A stretch of 64,000 bases of DNA from Paralichthys olivaceus. Lineage: Eukaryota; Chordata; Actinopteri; Pleuronectiformes; Paralichthyidae. A program made the translations under genes and the position numbers. Every line of letters starts with the position of its first letter. Position 1 is the first letter of the stretch. Location: contig NC_091100.1 in the NCBI RefSeq assembly GCF_024713975.1, positions 22,581,501-22,645,500 of the forward strand. The letters are read 5' to 3'. The notes beneath the pieces were generated by a model. It was not told the origin of the DNA and did no database searches. It saw only the letters and a program-made list of their open reading frames with translations. Positions 17,629-43,893 of the stretch are shown piece after piece.

Positions 17629-19755
17629 GTTAATGACATTTTGGGATGTTCGCCAGTGTAGACACAAAACATGAGAGCAGGAAACCCAGTCTGAACAGAT
17701 GACAACAGATCAAAGCTGGTTAGTACAATTCTGGTTTAAATAAAAAAAAAAGAACCTTTACTCTAATCCTCAGACTCAGTTAGACTATGAGAATTATTAA
17801 AGATCAGGTTCAACAGGCCAGTAGACGTCATTCTGAAATGTGAGTGAAATATTGAAGGAGCATGTGTTTTTCAGGTCATGCATGTACTCTGCAATGACAC
17901 AAAATTAGTTTTAAAATATGGGCCTCAGAAAAAAAAGTTACGAAAAGTCCTGTTGGTGGAAGATACAAGAGAGCAGTAAAATGCTAAATTGGTTTTGTCA
18001 CACAAGTGATCTTTGTCTTTATCCTAGAATAGCAAAAACAAAAATATCAAAATAATTTACACCATGATAACTAACGAGTCAACTGTAGTTTTTTATATAT
18101 TAGAAACTTGGAGAAAAATAATAAATCAGCTGAGGTTGAGTTCTGCTCTGTCTTTGAGTCGGTTATTAATACAAAACATATGAATCATTAAACTGCATTT
18201 TATATACAGTGGCTACATCTGAGGACCAACTGTGTGATGAGCCTCAATCGAAATGCTGCGGGTCTGAACTGAGCCACGACAAGTCTCTGTCACTGACCCT
18301 GGAACACTGCAGCTCAGTGAGGGGAACAGAGGCTACACAACGGTTTCTTTTGTTTGGTTTTAATACAAAATTCCAGAGATATCATACATCACCATCTCAG
18401 ATTTCCTCTTTCACATTAGATCCCAAATTAGAGGAAAAAGGGGAAGAAAAGAGATTATTGGAGGGGAAAAAAAGAGAGAACAGAAGAAGTAAAATAAATT
18501 CCAGATGCTTAGAGGCTTTTCTTTTTCTCGCCTTGTAACATGTTCACTTGTGTCCCTGTCGGGCAGCAGGCTTTGATGCTGAACCCTGACCTTTAGAGCC
18601 CTCTGAAGTAAGATTCACTGGAGGCTCGATTCCACGTCGATTTTGTCAGTCTGTGTTCATGCAGATTAAACCATTTCCACTAGTGACGACAGCAGCAACT
18701 CAAGTGACTCTGCCAGGAGGCTCAGTGGAACCAAATCAACCAGATGTTGAGATAAACATCACCCATGATGAGCTTCATTGATCCATTAATGACAGGGAGG
18801 TGTCTATGGTATTGCTTAGATCTATCCGACTCTCTCAGAACTACTTACAAAGGTTAAGAGTAGCAGTGTATTTGAAATGGAGCACAAGACCTTTACAGTT
18901 TCTCTTTTTGTGCTACAAGTTGCTCCGTAATAAACAGACAAAGGATTAGATAATCCTGTGTTGAAGCAGGAACAGTGAAGGAAGCACAGTCTGACCAGAA
19001 AACTGTTCATGCGAGGACTCTCTCTCTCTCCATGCTGTGGCCTTCCTTACACACTCCGCTGCTCTGCTACTTGTAGGTCTGTGGTTTACTGGAGCGTCAC
19101 AGCAGATACAGATACACCTGTGGCCATTTGATGTCCTCTGTGTCTACGTCAGGTCCTCAGTAAGTCCTTCTGCTCAGACTCCTGCACATCTGTCAGGGAT
19201 CAGATCCACTTGCCTCAGTCCCTCGTCCCCCGTGACGCTTGTGCCCTATTTTAATTTAAATGAGCTCTTCTTTTAAAACAAGGGGAACACGGTATGTGAC
19301 GGAAGTGTGTTGAAGCAGCGCTGAGTCAAACTCGATTGGTTGCCATCCCCGTTACTGAGGAAACCGACAGTCTGTGTCACAGTTTGCCATTAACTATTAT
19401 TTGTTTGGATATTCAGCATTGTTGTCAGCTCAATTAAAAAAGAAAAATGACCATTCTGTTTTCTCCCTCTTTCCCCCCCCCCTGCTTTCCCACAAAATGA
19501 CACAACCACACATACACACACACACAACCACACACACGCGCCCTCAACAAACACACACATACACTCACACAGTCCTGATTTTCACCACGTGGGAGAGAGC
19601 CTAGCCATGCCAGGTCAGAGCCAATTAAGATGAGCCAAAGAGGAACACCCATTTTTCGCTTCCCATGTTTGGCTTTACAAAATGGCTGCCAGGCGTACCA
19701 CAAGACTCTGTGCTGGGCCCAATTCCTTTTCTCAACCGCTGTTGTTCTGTTGGGC
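17629..19755 (-). other. Inferred naa15 3' UTR
   Basis: This lies between the naa15 stop codon and the candidate poly(A) signal. It contains an imperfect CA-rich tract at 19499-19571 and otherwise unremarkable AT-rich sequence. I see no coding pattern on either strand. Its status as transcribed UTR is inferred from position only. Confidence 0.4.
19499..19571. repeat. Imperfect CA-rich microsatellite
   Basis: Interrupted CA repeats with CCACA, CATACA and CGCGC interruptions lie within the inferred naa15 3' UTR. Confidence 0.8.
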
Positions 19756-34399
<14,644 letters not shown>

Positions 34400-34640
34400 C
34401 GTTGCGGTTGGGATCCGTTTCCCCCTCGACCTCAGCACATGTAGCTAAAGTTAGCCCGGGTAGTCCAGACGAGTCGAGCTGAGTGGTGGCCCTGGCTCGC
34501 CTGATTCCGCCTGGTTCAGCCGCTCGATTGCTCCGTTTTCTCGGCGCACTCAACTTCCTCCTCACGTGGGGGCGGAAATCCAGGAAACCGTTCAAAATGG
34601 CGGCGGCAGACCTCGACACATGTCAGGGCTGAGAAGACAG
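34400..34640 (-). promoter_or_regulatory. naa15 CpG-rich promoter and 5' UTR
   Basis: The sequence directly upstream of the naa15 start is rich in CpG and free of TATA. It carries AAAATGGCGGCGGC (34595-34608, a YY1 consensus on the plus strand), CACGTG (34563-34568, an E-box), GGGGCGG (34569-34575, Sp-type GC box) and an ETS-like CTTCC near 34554. Such TATA-less, YY1/ETS/Sp promoters are typical of housekeeping genes encoding translation-associated proteins. An out-of-frame upstream ORF from 34619 could lie in the 5' UTR. Confidence 0.6.
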
Positions 34641-35570
34641 AGTTAGAGGTCCCTCCCCGCGTGGAAAGACAAGAAGTCCGTTGTCTTTAATGGCATGTCT
34701 GTCCTCCTGGTCTGCATGGACACACGGTTATTGTTCATGTCTGTGAATAGATACCACACAGGCTTGTTGCACTACGTGGAAGCTTCAGGTTTCTGTTTCA
34801 CACAAGTTATAACATTGATTTTCAAACCAGCTGTGGTGACACACAATCATGTTCAAACAAATGAATCCTTTTTAATTAGTCAAAAACATCTGATAAAGAA
34901 TACAGGACTAGATGGTGAATGTCCCTTGAGTGTCTGAAGGTGTGCTGCACAAATGAAGTTACCAACTACCAGCAGATGTTAGCAGGTGTCTTCAGTTGTT
35001 TACCTTAGGGTCATCTGGTGTTTCTGCCCTAAATATATTTTAAATGTTGGAAAAATGCTCCTATCTCACCATGGTATAGAGAGTGAAAAGAAATCTGCCA
35101 CCTAATCCAGAATTGAATGGGTTCTTCCATGGCCCATACCAAGTTCTTCCCCCAAGTTTCATGGTAATTTCGTCCAGTGGTTTTTGTGTAATTCCGATAA
35201 TTATCAGACGAACAAAAAATAAGTTTCAATAAATTAATTTATTGGCGAGTGGAGTGTCTAAATGAGCATGTGCAGTTTGAGTGTCACGACAGTGGTACCT
35301 AAACTTTTAGGTCCCGACCCAAAATAATGGTACCAGAGACTTAGGACCCCCATGATCCCAGAGGACAATGATCTAAGCCAGTTATCAAACATTCTTCTTT
35401 GAGCGCAAGTTGATTAAAAAAAAAAGTTTTTTTAATAGTTTTATCTTAAACTATTAATATTTGTATCTCTTTTTTTTCTTTCTTTTTTACAATATATTGA
35501 CCCAGTCCCCCTAATATATAAACCTGAAAATATATAACAGCAAAGTGAACAATTGTGCAACTCCCCATCA
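34641..35570. other. Intergenic with old dispersed repeats, no gene
   Basis: Around 34970-35230 the text 'cccaagtttcatggtaattt' followed by 'cgtccagtggtttttgtgta' resembles the 3' end of a family of fish retroposons. 35410-35490 is A/T homopolymer-rich. No coding sequence was recognised on either strand. Confidence 0.45.
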
Positions 35571-35579
35571 CCTGGCCCA

Positions 35580-36190
35580 TAGGAAATGTTGAAGAGTCTT
35601 ATGAGCTGGGGGACAAAATATTTCCTCAGGAGCAGGTCTGCTACTGAACATACTTCTCTACCAAAACAGTTTGTTCAGTGTCCTTCACTCCGTTACTTTC
35701 ATGACTGAGTTCAGCATCATGCCAACCAAAGAGCCGGCTTTCCTCACCAACGTGTCCAGCCACAGAGCGTCCCTCTTATTAAAGGTGCCTCTCCAGCACA
35801 CCACAGTGTAGTGGAAGACACTGGCAGTGCCGTCATGAGCATAAGTTTCCTGCACATGTTGAAGAAGGCCAGCCTCCGGAGGAAGTAGAGCCTCCTCTAC
35901 ACCTTCCTGTGCAGTGTCAGTGTTGGCAAAGCAGTCCAGTCTCTCATCCAGTTCTGGGTATTTAAAGGTCCTGTCCACCTCCACATCCACGCCCTCCAAA
36001 GAGACCTGTAGCAGAGGGGACCTGGTCCTCCGAAACCCCATGGCCACCTCCTTTGTCTTTGAGGTTTTCAGCTGCTGTTACTGTGTGACCTGCACCAGTT
36101 TACAAAGTCCTCCACCAGGATCCCCTGCTTCACCTGCTGTGTCATCTGTGAATCTCTGCAGAGTTTGGAAGTAACAAACTTCACCTGAGC
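35580..36190 (-). mobile_element. Decayed LINE reverse transcriptase fragment
   Basis: The minus strand reads TDDTAGEAGDP, then KTSKTKEVAMGFRRTRSP, SLEGVDVEVDRTFKYPELDERLDC, and after shifts TVVCWRGTFNKRDALWLDTLVRKAGS. This order matches the C-terminal part of fish non-LTR retrotransposon polyproteins (TDDTA catalytic box, KTKE, GVDVEVV..YKYLG..LDW, VVCWG, LVRKAGS). Several in-frame losses and stops show a dead copy. Confidence 0.8.
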
Positions 36191-37815
36191 TTTGAAATGG
36201 GCTCAGAGAAGTTGTCCTCCTGCTGCAGATTAATCTAAACACAGTCCTCTGGTGTCAAACTCTTCACACACATCATTGTACACAGTGAAGTAAGTGTAAC
36301 AGTGATCACACATGTCGGTGTGGAGGGCGACTTTAAAGCAGTTTCAGCCTATCACCAAACATTATGTGTATAAAACACATCATATGTCTAGAAATCAACT
36401 TGACAATGTCTATTTAACAACAGTTAACACACCTTGACCTTCAAAAGGCCATGAACTATTTGTATGGCCCAACCCAAAGCTGCTGAGGTGAGACTGATAC
36501 TTGAGAATAAATAATAATAATAAAAACACATGTTCATGCATTTGTTTTTTTACTATACACATTATTATAGAATCAATTAAATAGGATTCTTAAAAAATAG
36601 TGACCAAGTTATCTGGCCCACATACTTCTGTGTATTTTCATGTATTTACACTATTACCAAATGATCTCAGACATAGTTTGAGGATTGTGTCTGAGGGCAC
36701 ACGTCGTTTGTCCCATTTATAATTAAGGACTAACTGAGTTTTTGGTGCTGATCCAGATCAAGGGGTGGATCCAGAAATTTGTTTTCACTTTCTTCAACAT
36801 CGTGAGATAGAGAAATACTTTCATTGATTTCTCAGAGAATACTTCATGGATCGTAATGAAAAATATCAGACATGTTGAGGAGACTGACATGAGTGTGGTG
36901 AAGACCCAAATAAAAATCCAACTCTAGACTGATGGGCCTTGGTGGAGTTATGTGCTCTGCTGAATGTCAGTTCTGTTACAGCTTCTTTTATGAGCTGCAG
37001 GAGCTGTTGATGTAAAAGTGCACTTTCAGAATTCTAATTTATAATAAAAGTAAAAACCTGTACACCGTGATCGGCAATATAATTCGTCAACTGGTCAAAT
37101 TTCTTATTTTCTTATTTCGGTTAAATGTCAGCTAGAATGAATAATACTGCTTATAATAACCAACACCAATAATATAGACCAATAAAAACTGCAATACCTC
37201 AATTAAACTGTGAACTGTAGTGTAACAGTAGCATTATCTGCCTCATATTATTCTAAGCACAATACCTCTTCCTACTACTTTTGAAGAGAAAATGAAATAT
37301 TTATCTGTGTTAAATTATGTCGCTGAATATGTATAGTGTTATGTTTTTTCTACTACTTGTGTTGCTGTTTATATATTTAGTCATTTTTTAAATACAATTT
37401 AGATTTCGAATAACGAACTAAACTAAACCAAACTTAACAATTTCATACGGAAGGTGGGAAATTACATATGTACAAAGAGCAGAATGAAGCTTCAGTCAGT
37501 GGCCACTAGAGAGCGCCACATTGACAAAAAAGTGGTGAAACCACATCACTGCTCATAACCAACATAACAGTCTGTTGGTATTTGCTCGTCTTCAAATGAA
37601 CCATGCACCACTTGTAAGTTGAAACAGAGAGATAGTGGGCAGGTCACAGTGTGTGCATGCGTGTGTGTACAATACACAAACGTGCAGGTTATCTGAAACA
37701 AGCCAGGGGGCAGCACACAGAGCAGTTATACCCAGTCTGATATTTTCCATTTAAATAACTTAATGAAACACGATAAAGTCCTCCATGGGTAATTGCAAAC
37801 CTGTGTATGTGTGTG
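36191..37815. other. Intergenic repeat-derived sequence
   Basis: Around 36735-36960 the phrases 'gctgatccagatcaagggg', 'tggatccagaaatttg' and 'ccttggtggagttatgtgct' belong to a very common fish retroposon family. The remainder is AT-rich. No exon was recognised; SETD7 and MGST2, expected between NAA15 and MAML3 from mammals, are not seen. Confidence 0.45.
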
Positions 37816-37821
37816 TGTTGG

Positions 37822-37822
37822 T

Positions 37823-37858
<36 letters not shown>

Positions 37859-37992
37859 TTTTCATGGTGTTTTATTCATGGTGTGAGACAGCTTAGGCCT
37901 TGCTCTGCTGTTATCTGGTGGCCTCCTACTCTTCCACCACCACACTGGCTCCTGCTACCACATTTATCAACCTGACACCACACACACACGCG

Positions 37993-38025
<33 letters not shown>
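37822..38025. repeat. (GA)n and (CA)n microsatellites
   Basis: A GA array at 37822-37858 and a CA array with CGCA interruptions at about 37979-38025 are separated by roughly 120 bp of non-repetitive sequence. Confidence 0.9.
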
Positions 38026-38027
<2 letters not shown>

Positions 38028-38448
38028 CTCTCTCTCACTCCACACTATCTCATCCCTTGTTCTCTCCGCTCCGCTCGTCTTTCCACTCCACATTTCTGCA
38101 GCTACATTTCTTCACCTTATTACTCTCAGTGAGAGAGTGAATGATGCTTTCAACTTATCTCCTGCTCTTTGTGACACATCATTTGTTGTTCTGATTAGTG
38201 CCCGTTACGGGGCCTCCTGAGTGTGTGCACAGCTGATGGTGTCTGTAAGTGTTTGGCTACGAGAGGAAACCCGACAATCATTAAACTGGACTTGTGGCTG
38301 CGAGAAAGACAATTGATTGTGTCTGTTCATGAGGCCCCTAGTCCTTTGCAATGACTGAGTTAGTTTGATTTCTTTCCTCCAAACAAATGATGCGTTTTTG
38401 CAGCTACATTAATTCAGAAATGTCACTCTTGCGCTGCTAATTTCAAAT

Positions 38449-38690
38449 GGTTGGTTGGTCCACTACTTTGGTCTCAATTAAAATATCCCCATAACTTTCA
38501 GATGGATAGCCGTGAAATTTGTCTGAGGTTTTTTCGGAGGATGAATCCCTCCGACCCTGATGATCTCCTGACTGTTCCTCAAGTGCTACCATGCAGTTGA
38601 AACTTTGTTTTTCAAGTGAAATGTCTTGACAGTACTGAATGGATTATCATAAATGCAAGAAAAGGCCATATGAATTCTACATTCAAAAAC
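38449..38690. repeat. Dispersed fish retroposon-like repeat, copy A
   Basis: The text 'ggttggtccactactttggt', 'gatggatagccgtgaaattt', 'aggatgaatccctccgaccc' and 'agtgaaatgtcttgaca' forms the ordered signature of a widespread fish repeat. A second partial copy is at 56420-56560. Confidence 0.55.
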
Positions 38691-39382
38691 TTCAAGGTTT
38701 TGCAATTTATCAAGCAAAAATACAATAAGTTTTAGATTGACGGTGTGAGAGTGTTGTTGATTTCCAATATAAATGTAATATATTTATTAAAAAAAGTCTG
38801 CATGTCAAAGCGTCCTTGGTTACAGATATTGAACCTCAGCTTGTCCCTGGTGTGTCAGTGTTTACAAGTGCTGTGTATAGAAACACTGTATGAATGGGTG
38901 AATGTGACTTGCAGTGTAAAGAGCTTTGAGTGGTTACTCCATAAATGCAGAATCTTTTTTGACTCTTTTTGTCGGCCGGATAAAATTCCTTGAAACCTGG
39001 AAACAAGTGATCGGCCTTTGCTATTTTTTTTTTGACGTTTCAAACAATAAATAATGAATTGAAAGGAGCAGCAGATTTAGCGATAAAGAAAATTGCTGTT
39101 TTCTTACAGCCCTGTGGCTCTTTTCATCTGAATGGATTTGTGTAGGAAGGAGATGAGTTTCAATCTTCCAGGCTGCCGGTACTATCAACAGTTGTTCTAC
39201 TTTTTCACACCAGTAATGAACACCTTAAGATGGTGTTCTCTGGAGATGGGAAGGTGTGTGCTTGGGGGTGGGTTGTAGTAAACAGCTCCGGCTGCAGCCT
39301 TCCTCCTCCACCCCATCACTCCCCATCTTCCTCCTGTCCTGTCCTTCATCCTCCCTCCTCCTCTCGTTTTTCTCTGTCCTAG

Positions 39383-39424
39383 GTGGTGTCGCTACTGAAC
39401 ATGAGTAATGATGTTGTCATCGCT
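39383..39424 (+). other. Orphan splice-bounded 42-nt open segment (possible microexon)
   Basis: A long polypyrimidine tract (about 39298-39380) ends in tctctgtcctag. It is followed by 42 nt open in frame 1 (VVSLLNMSNDVVIA) and then a consensus donor gtaagt at 39425-39430. The length is divisible by three. I recognise no family, and find no second exon on this strand nearby. It could be a microexon of an unrecognised plus-strand or non-coding transcript, or chance. Confidence 0.2.
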
Positions 39425-39756
39425 GTAAGTCTCCATTTATCAATGTCAGAAGGAGAGCAGGAGTGTGGTGGATGTGTGTGTGTGTGTGGTGATGGTGGAG
39501 AGGAGAAACAAGGCACCTAAGGAGAGGGGGAGAGGAAAGATGCAGCAGGAATATGAAGAGGATGAGAGGAAGGTGGAGAGGAGCGATGAAGAAAAGGGGC
39601 GTGGCAGACGCAGGATGAGGAGGAGTGGGTTTGAAAGGGGTGGATTGTGAAAAAGATGAATTACAGCCAAAAGGTCTGGGCCCTGCGTGTGTTCTGTCTG
39701 TGTGTCTGTCTGCTGCCACCGACAGGGAGCCCGTGATTCATCATGGCGACGACTGC

Positions 39757-39840
39757 CAGACAGAATTAAGGCTCTGCTCTTTAGCATATGCAAGTCTAAT
39801 TATGCAAATCAGGTCTGTTAGACGAAACATTACTGCAGCA
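39757..39840. promoter_or_regulatory. Candidate enhancer-like element with POU/homeobox words
   Basis: A compact stretch free of simple repeats contains TTAGCATATGCAAG, TCTAATTATGCAAATC (perfect octamer ATGCAAAT at 39802-39809) and TTAGACGAAAC. Such clustering is common in conserved non-coding elements of vertebrate developmental loci. Conservation is not tested here. Confidence 0.25.
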
Positions 39841-40827
39841 GTTAGTCAGTCTGGTTTTAGGCTCTACATGAATGTGTGTGCATTTGTCTCTGTCACTTCC
39901 ATGACCCTGAAATGAAATGAGTGTGTCTGCTAACTGGGTGAGTATCGATGTTGTTGTGTGTGGAGGCCTGAAACAGACAATAGACCACCAGCTGATATTT
40001 TGTTGGTTGTGTTGTGTGTGCCGGGAACACTGTGGGGCCGGATAGCTTAATAGCTTAATTCAAACCGCTTTTAGCTCAACACAGTGAGCTTTCATCGAGC
40101 TAAAGACACCAGCCATTTCATGTGATGCCATACATCCACATATTACACCACACAGCTCTTAAATCCTTGTATCCACTCAGTGAACAGCATTTGAACAATG
40201 TCACTTCACAGACACCGTCTTTCTATGTGTCTGAAATCACTCACTAATCCCTATGTAGTCCACTGTACAGCAAGTACACCATTTTGTAGTGCTGTCACAA
40301 TGTGTTGGGGTTTTCTTTACTCATTCTTTCCCACAATGCATCGTGAAAACGTTTGAAGTTTTGCAATGATCTGTTTGTCTGGCATCATGAGCATGGTCAA
40401 CAAAAACAGGTTGGAGAAGACTTTGTCAAGACTATTGGAACAAACTTGAATGATCTCGGCCATGTTTACCCAGTTAGGGCCACTCAGAGGGCAAAGGTCA
40501 TCTTTTTCTGTTCGTGTTTCCTCATCAAGAACAAAAGAGGAAATAAATCTTGGACAGGGACATTTTGTAAGTGTGTGTGGTTTAAGGTTTTTGTGTGTGA
40601 TTTAATACAAAAATAAATATATGTTCTTTTATCTAGTGAATCAATTTTAATAGTTTCAAAGCATTCAGTTCTGCTTTGCATTTAGTCAGTTGCAGTTTGA
40701 CATAGTTATATTTGAAATATGTTGTTTCAGTTTTGGGCCTCCATGGATGTGGTGTACTGACTGTGCTTGAAATTAAACCAATGAACAACAAACTTTCATT
40801 TAATATGATCAGCGAGAACATTCTCTC

Positions 40828-40833
40828 TTTATT
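40828..40833 (-). terminator. Candidate polyadenylation signal of maml3
   Basis: The minus strand reads ACAATAAAGAG, about 3.06 kb after the maml3 stop codon. It is followed within 60 nt by a U/GU-rich stretch (agtttgttgttcattggttt). A multi-kilobase 3' UTR is expected for mastermind-like genes. Confidence 0.45.
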
Positions 40834-43800
40834 GTATCTTTTTGAAAAACAAACAAACAAAAAGTCCTTTGTAACTCTCTTTTGTTAACATTTCAGAATT
40901 CTGTACAGGATAAAAAGAAATAAGCACTGCTTAAGAACAGAGTCAATCTCAAACTAGAAAAAAAAACAAATGAAATCAAATTCCAAAAAAGAGGAGGTTT
41001 ACAATACAAATTAGTAGTAAGACATTGTCTGAAGTGCAATGGCATAGCTCAGATGGGTTAAAAGTGAAAACAAAAAAACTTCAAAATAAAAATACTTCTC
41101 TATTTTTCCAACAAACAGTAAATTCTTTACAGAGTGGAGACTGTATTATCTGATGTATTTAAACCTGTAAAAACATATTTACAAATAGCCATTATCTTTT
41201 ATATAGTTTTTCTCATAATCACATATATGTCAGCACCAGTAAAAAAACAAACAAAAACAAAAAAACTGAATAAACAAAGAACATCAACAACAACAACTTT
41301 TGTTAAAATGTTGTCTACAGACTTGGTCCCGGTACATAAAGATATTTGGAGGAAGCTTCCTCTCTTCCTGAAGGGATTTCAAACCATATCACGAATCCTC
41401 ACTCTGAAGAAAAACAAAAGGGTTGCAGCGGCTGTGACCTTTACTCTAACTCAAGTTTTTGTCTACCTTCTTGCCTCTTGTTTGGAGTGGTTAACCTCAG
41501 GTGTTTTCCTACACACCGCCTCCGTTTCACTCTGAATTTATACATGAGCCTGCCTGTGGTGCTGCAGTACTATTAAAGTTTTGGAAGTATAAGCAGTGGA
41601 GCCACTGACCAGTTTATCCAGACACTGACACAGAGTTTCACTTGTTTTTACCATCCTCCCTTGATAGAACCTGGGAACGCTGCAACCTATACGTCTGTCT
41701 GCCCTTGACCTTCAACTCCACACAGTGAGACGGAGCACTTCTACCCCACCGAGCATGACGAAAAAAACAAAGTACTCATTCGTGGGTGCTACCCAACGCA
41801 GCAACACCTACGGGACAAACGGGCATGGTGGTTAGAGTTTGTATTTAAAGGGTTGATTTGTACAACAGCAACAACCATGAGAACAGATGCGTTGATGGCA
41901 AGGAGAGCTAGTTTACAGAGAAGAAGGCTTTTTGGTTTGTTGATTACAGCATCATCCTCCAAACGTTCACTCTGATGAACTAAATACAAAGTAATGCACG
42001 CGCAGACTCGTTTCATTCATCTTCTAACCAAGATTGCAAAACAGTTAGAGGAGTAAGGTGTTATCTTACCAACGACTACTGTATTAAAACCTATCTAACA
42101 GATATTTATCACTCAACCATGAGGGCGAAGGAGTGGACAGACTACAGTTTACTGAGAGAAGGGGAGACACTGACTTCAGTGGAAGCACTGCTTGGTTTAA
42201 TGTTAACTGGCGCTAACTGTAGCCACCCTTTAAGCCCTGATCAGCTGTCTGAAGCTTCTCTACCTCCTCTAAAACTCTCTGCAGTGGTTCATTTTTTTAG
42301 TAAAGCGCTGCAAGGGGACAACTCGTATTCTTCACAGTAGTGTTACAGTATAGCACAGTTATGTTCTAGTCTGGAGCGAGGGTGTTTTATAGCTGCGGTA
42401 AGAGAGAAGCCATGATGTAGAGCAGGGCCATGGTGACTTGCCAACCAGCTGTGTCACGATCGAAAGAGAAGGCTGAGGTGTGACGGGAGGACAAACAGAT
42501 ATTAAAAAGACAACGTAAACTAAAAGAGGGCTAATTTCAACTTTTTTTTTTTTTTTTTTTTTTGCTTTTTAAGCAACAAAGATACAACCAGCATCGTTGT
42601 CAGAGATAAAACACAGCAACGGAAAAAACAATATGTGGGTGGTTTTTTGATGAGCGTTTTTTCCCTTAAAAATAAGAAGTCACTTGTGGTGCTTGAATAC
42701 ATTCAGTGCCCAGCGAATCATTCTGCTTCATGTCAGCCTGATGCATGTGATGTGGTTTGTGTGACACAGGGAGAGGGTTTCATGTCATATTAGCTCTGTT
42801 AGCTGCCTCTCACACATCTGCTCATCCTCCCGGGCTGATGTTTGTTTGTTGGGTGATTGGTGTGTGTGTGTGTGTGTGTGTGTGTGTCTGTGTGTGTCTG
42901 TGTGTGTGTGTGAGCTTTTGAGACCAAATGCTTGCTTTAGCTGCCTATTCTCTTTGTCTTCCTCTATGTGCATACCCGTCATCCACAGCCACACACAGGA
43001 AATGAACCCCTTTATCAAAAAAAAAAAAAAGGAAAAGAAAAAAAAAAAATAACGCCACCCAGGTCGGTTGCCTAGCAAAAGCACTAGAGGGCAGAGTGTG
43101 CTTGTCTGGCACAATAGAGGAACATCATTTGTTCTGTTGTGATGTTCACAATTTAAACAGAGAAAGGAGTGTTGAGAGTGAGGAACGAGTCTCCGGAGAG
43201 AGGCTGGGAAAGATAGGAGGATGAGAGAGAAACAGAGAGAGATCAAGTCAAGAGAAAAGAGTGAGAGATTGTGTGGGAGAGAGATTTGTGTATGTTGTAT
43301 GTGTGTGTGTGTGCGTGTGTGTATATATGGGGGACACAAATCTAAGAGAGGAAATGGGAGCGTTGAGAGTGCTTTCTACTCCCTTCAGCTCCTCACACAG
43401 TTGAGAGATCTGAGCAGCACTGAGCTGGGTGGCACAAACACAAACACAAATAAATTGCTGTCTTGAGAACAAGTCTTCCTTCCCCTTCATCAGTCTGTGG
43501 TGTTCAATCAGCCTCGGCTGAAGCTCGGGCTCAAAGCGCTGCTGTGTAAACGGGGCTCGCTTTCAAACACTGGAACATGAGAAAAATTCATTCCGCGGAG
43601 AAAAAAAGAAACTAATGAAACACACCTCTTAATCTCTATATTGGTTTTTCATTAATATGCACAAGACATAATGATCGCTCTCTCTCCATCACACAATCGC
43701 ACACATACACACACGCTCATACACGAAACATAATACAAGAACTCATTTATAACCTTGCCCATGTTTTACAAAACAAAAACATGCCAGTCTACGTCGTGTC

Positions 43801-43893
43801 GTCCTTTCTGTTTTACTCTCTCAGGTTTTAACTTTTGTCCTACTTTAATGTTTAGTTCATCCAGTAAAAACTCTTCTTCACTTTCCCTGTTGG
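40834..43893 (-). other. Inferred maml3 3' UTR
   Basis: This lies between the maml3 stop codon and the candidate poly(A) signal. It contains a T22 run (42542-42563; A22 in the transcript), a GT array (42861-42911; CA in the transcript), an A-rich tract near 43019-43050 and no coding pattern. The 133-codon plus-strand ORF at 41134-41535 is antisense here and has no recognisable homology. Confidence 0.4.
42861..42911. repeat. (TG)n microsatellite with TCTG interruptions
   Basis: The TG array is broken by two TCTG units and lies within the inferred maml3 3' UTR. Confidence 0.9.

Noticed and set aside
41134..41535. 133-codon plus-strand ORF with hydrophobic stretches
   Set aside because: It is antisense to the inferred maml3 3' UTR, Lys/Thr-rich through A-rich DNA, with no family resemblance.
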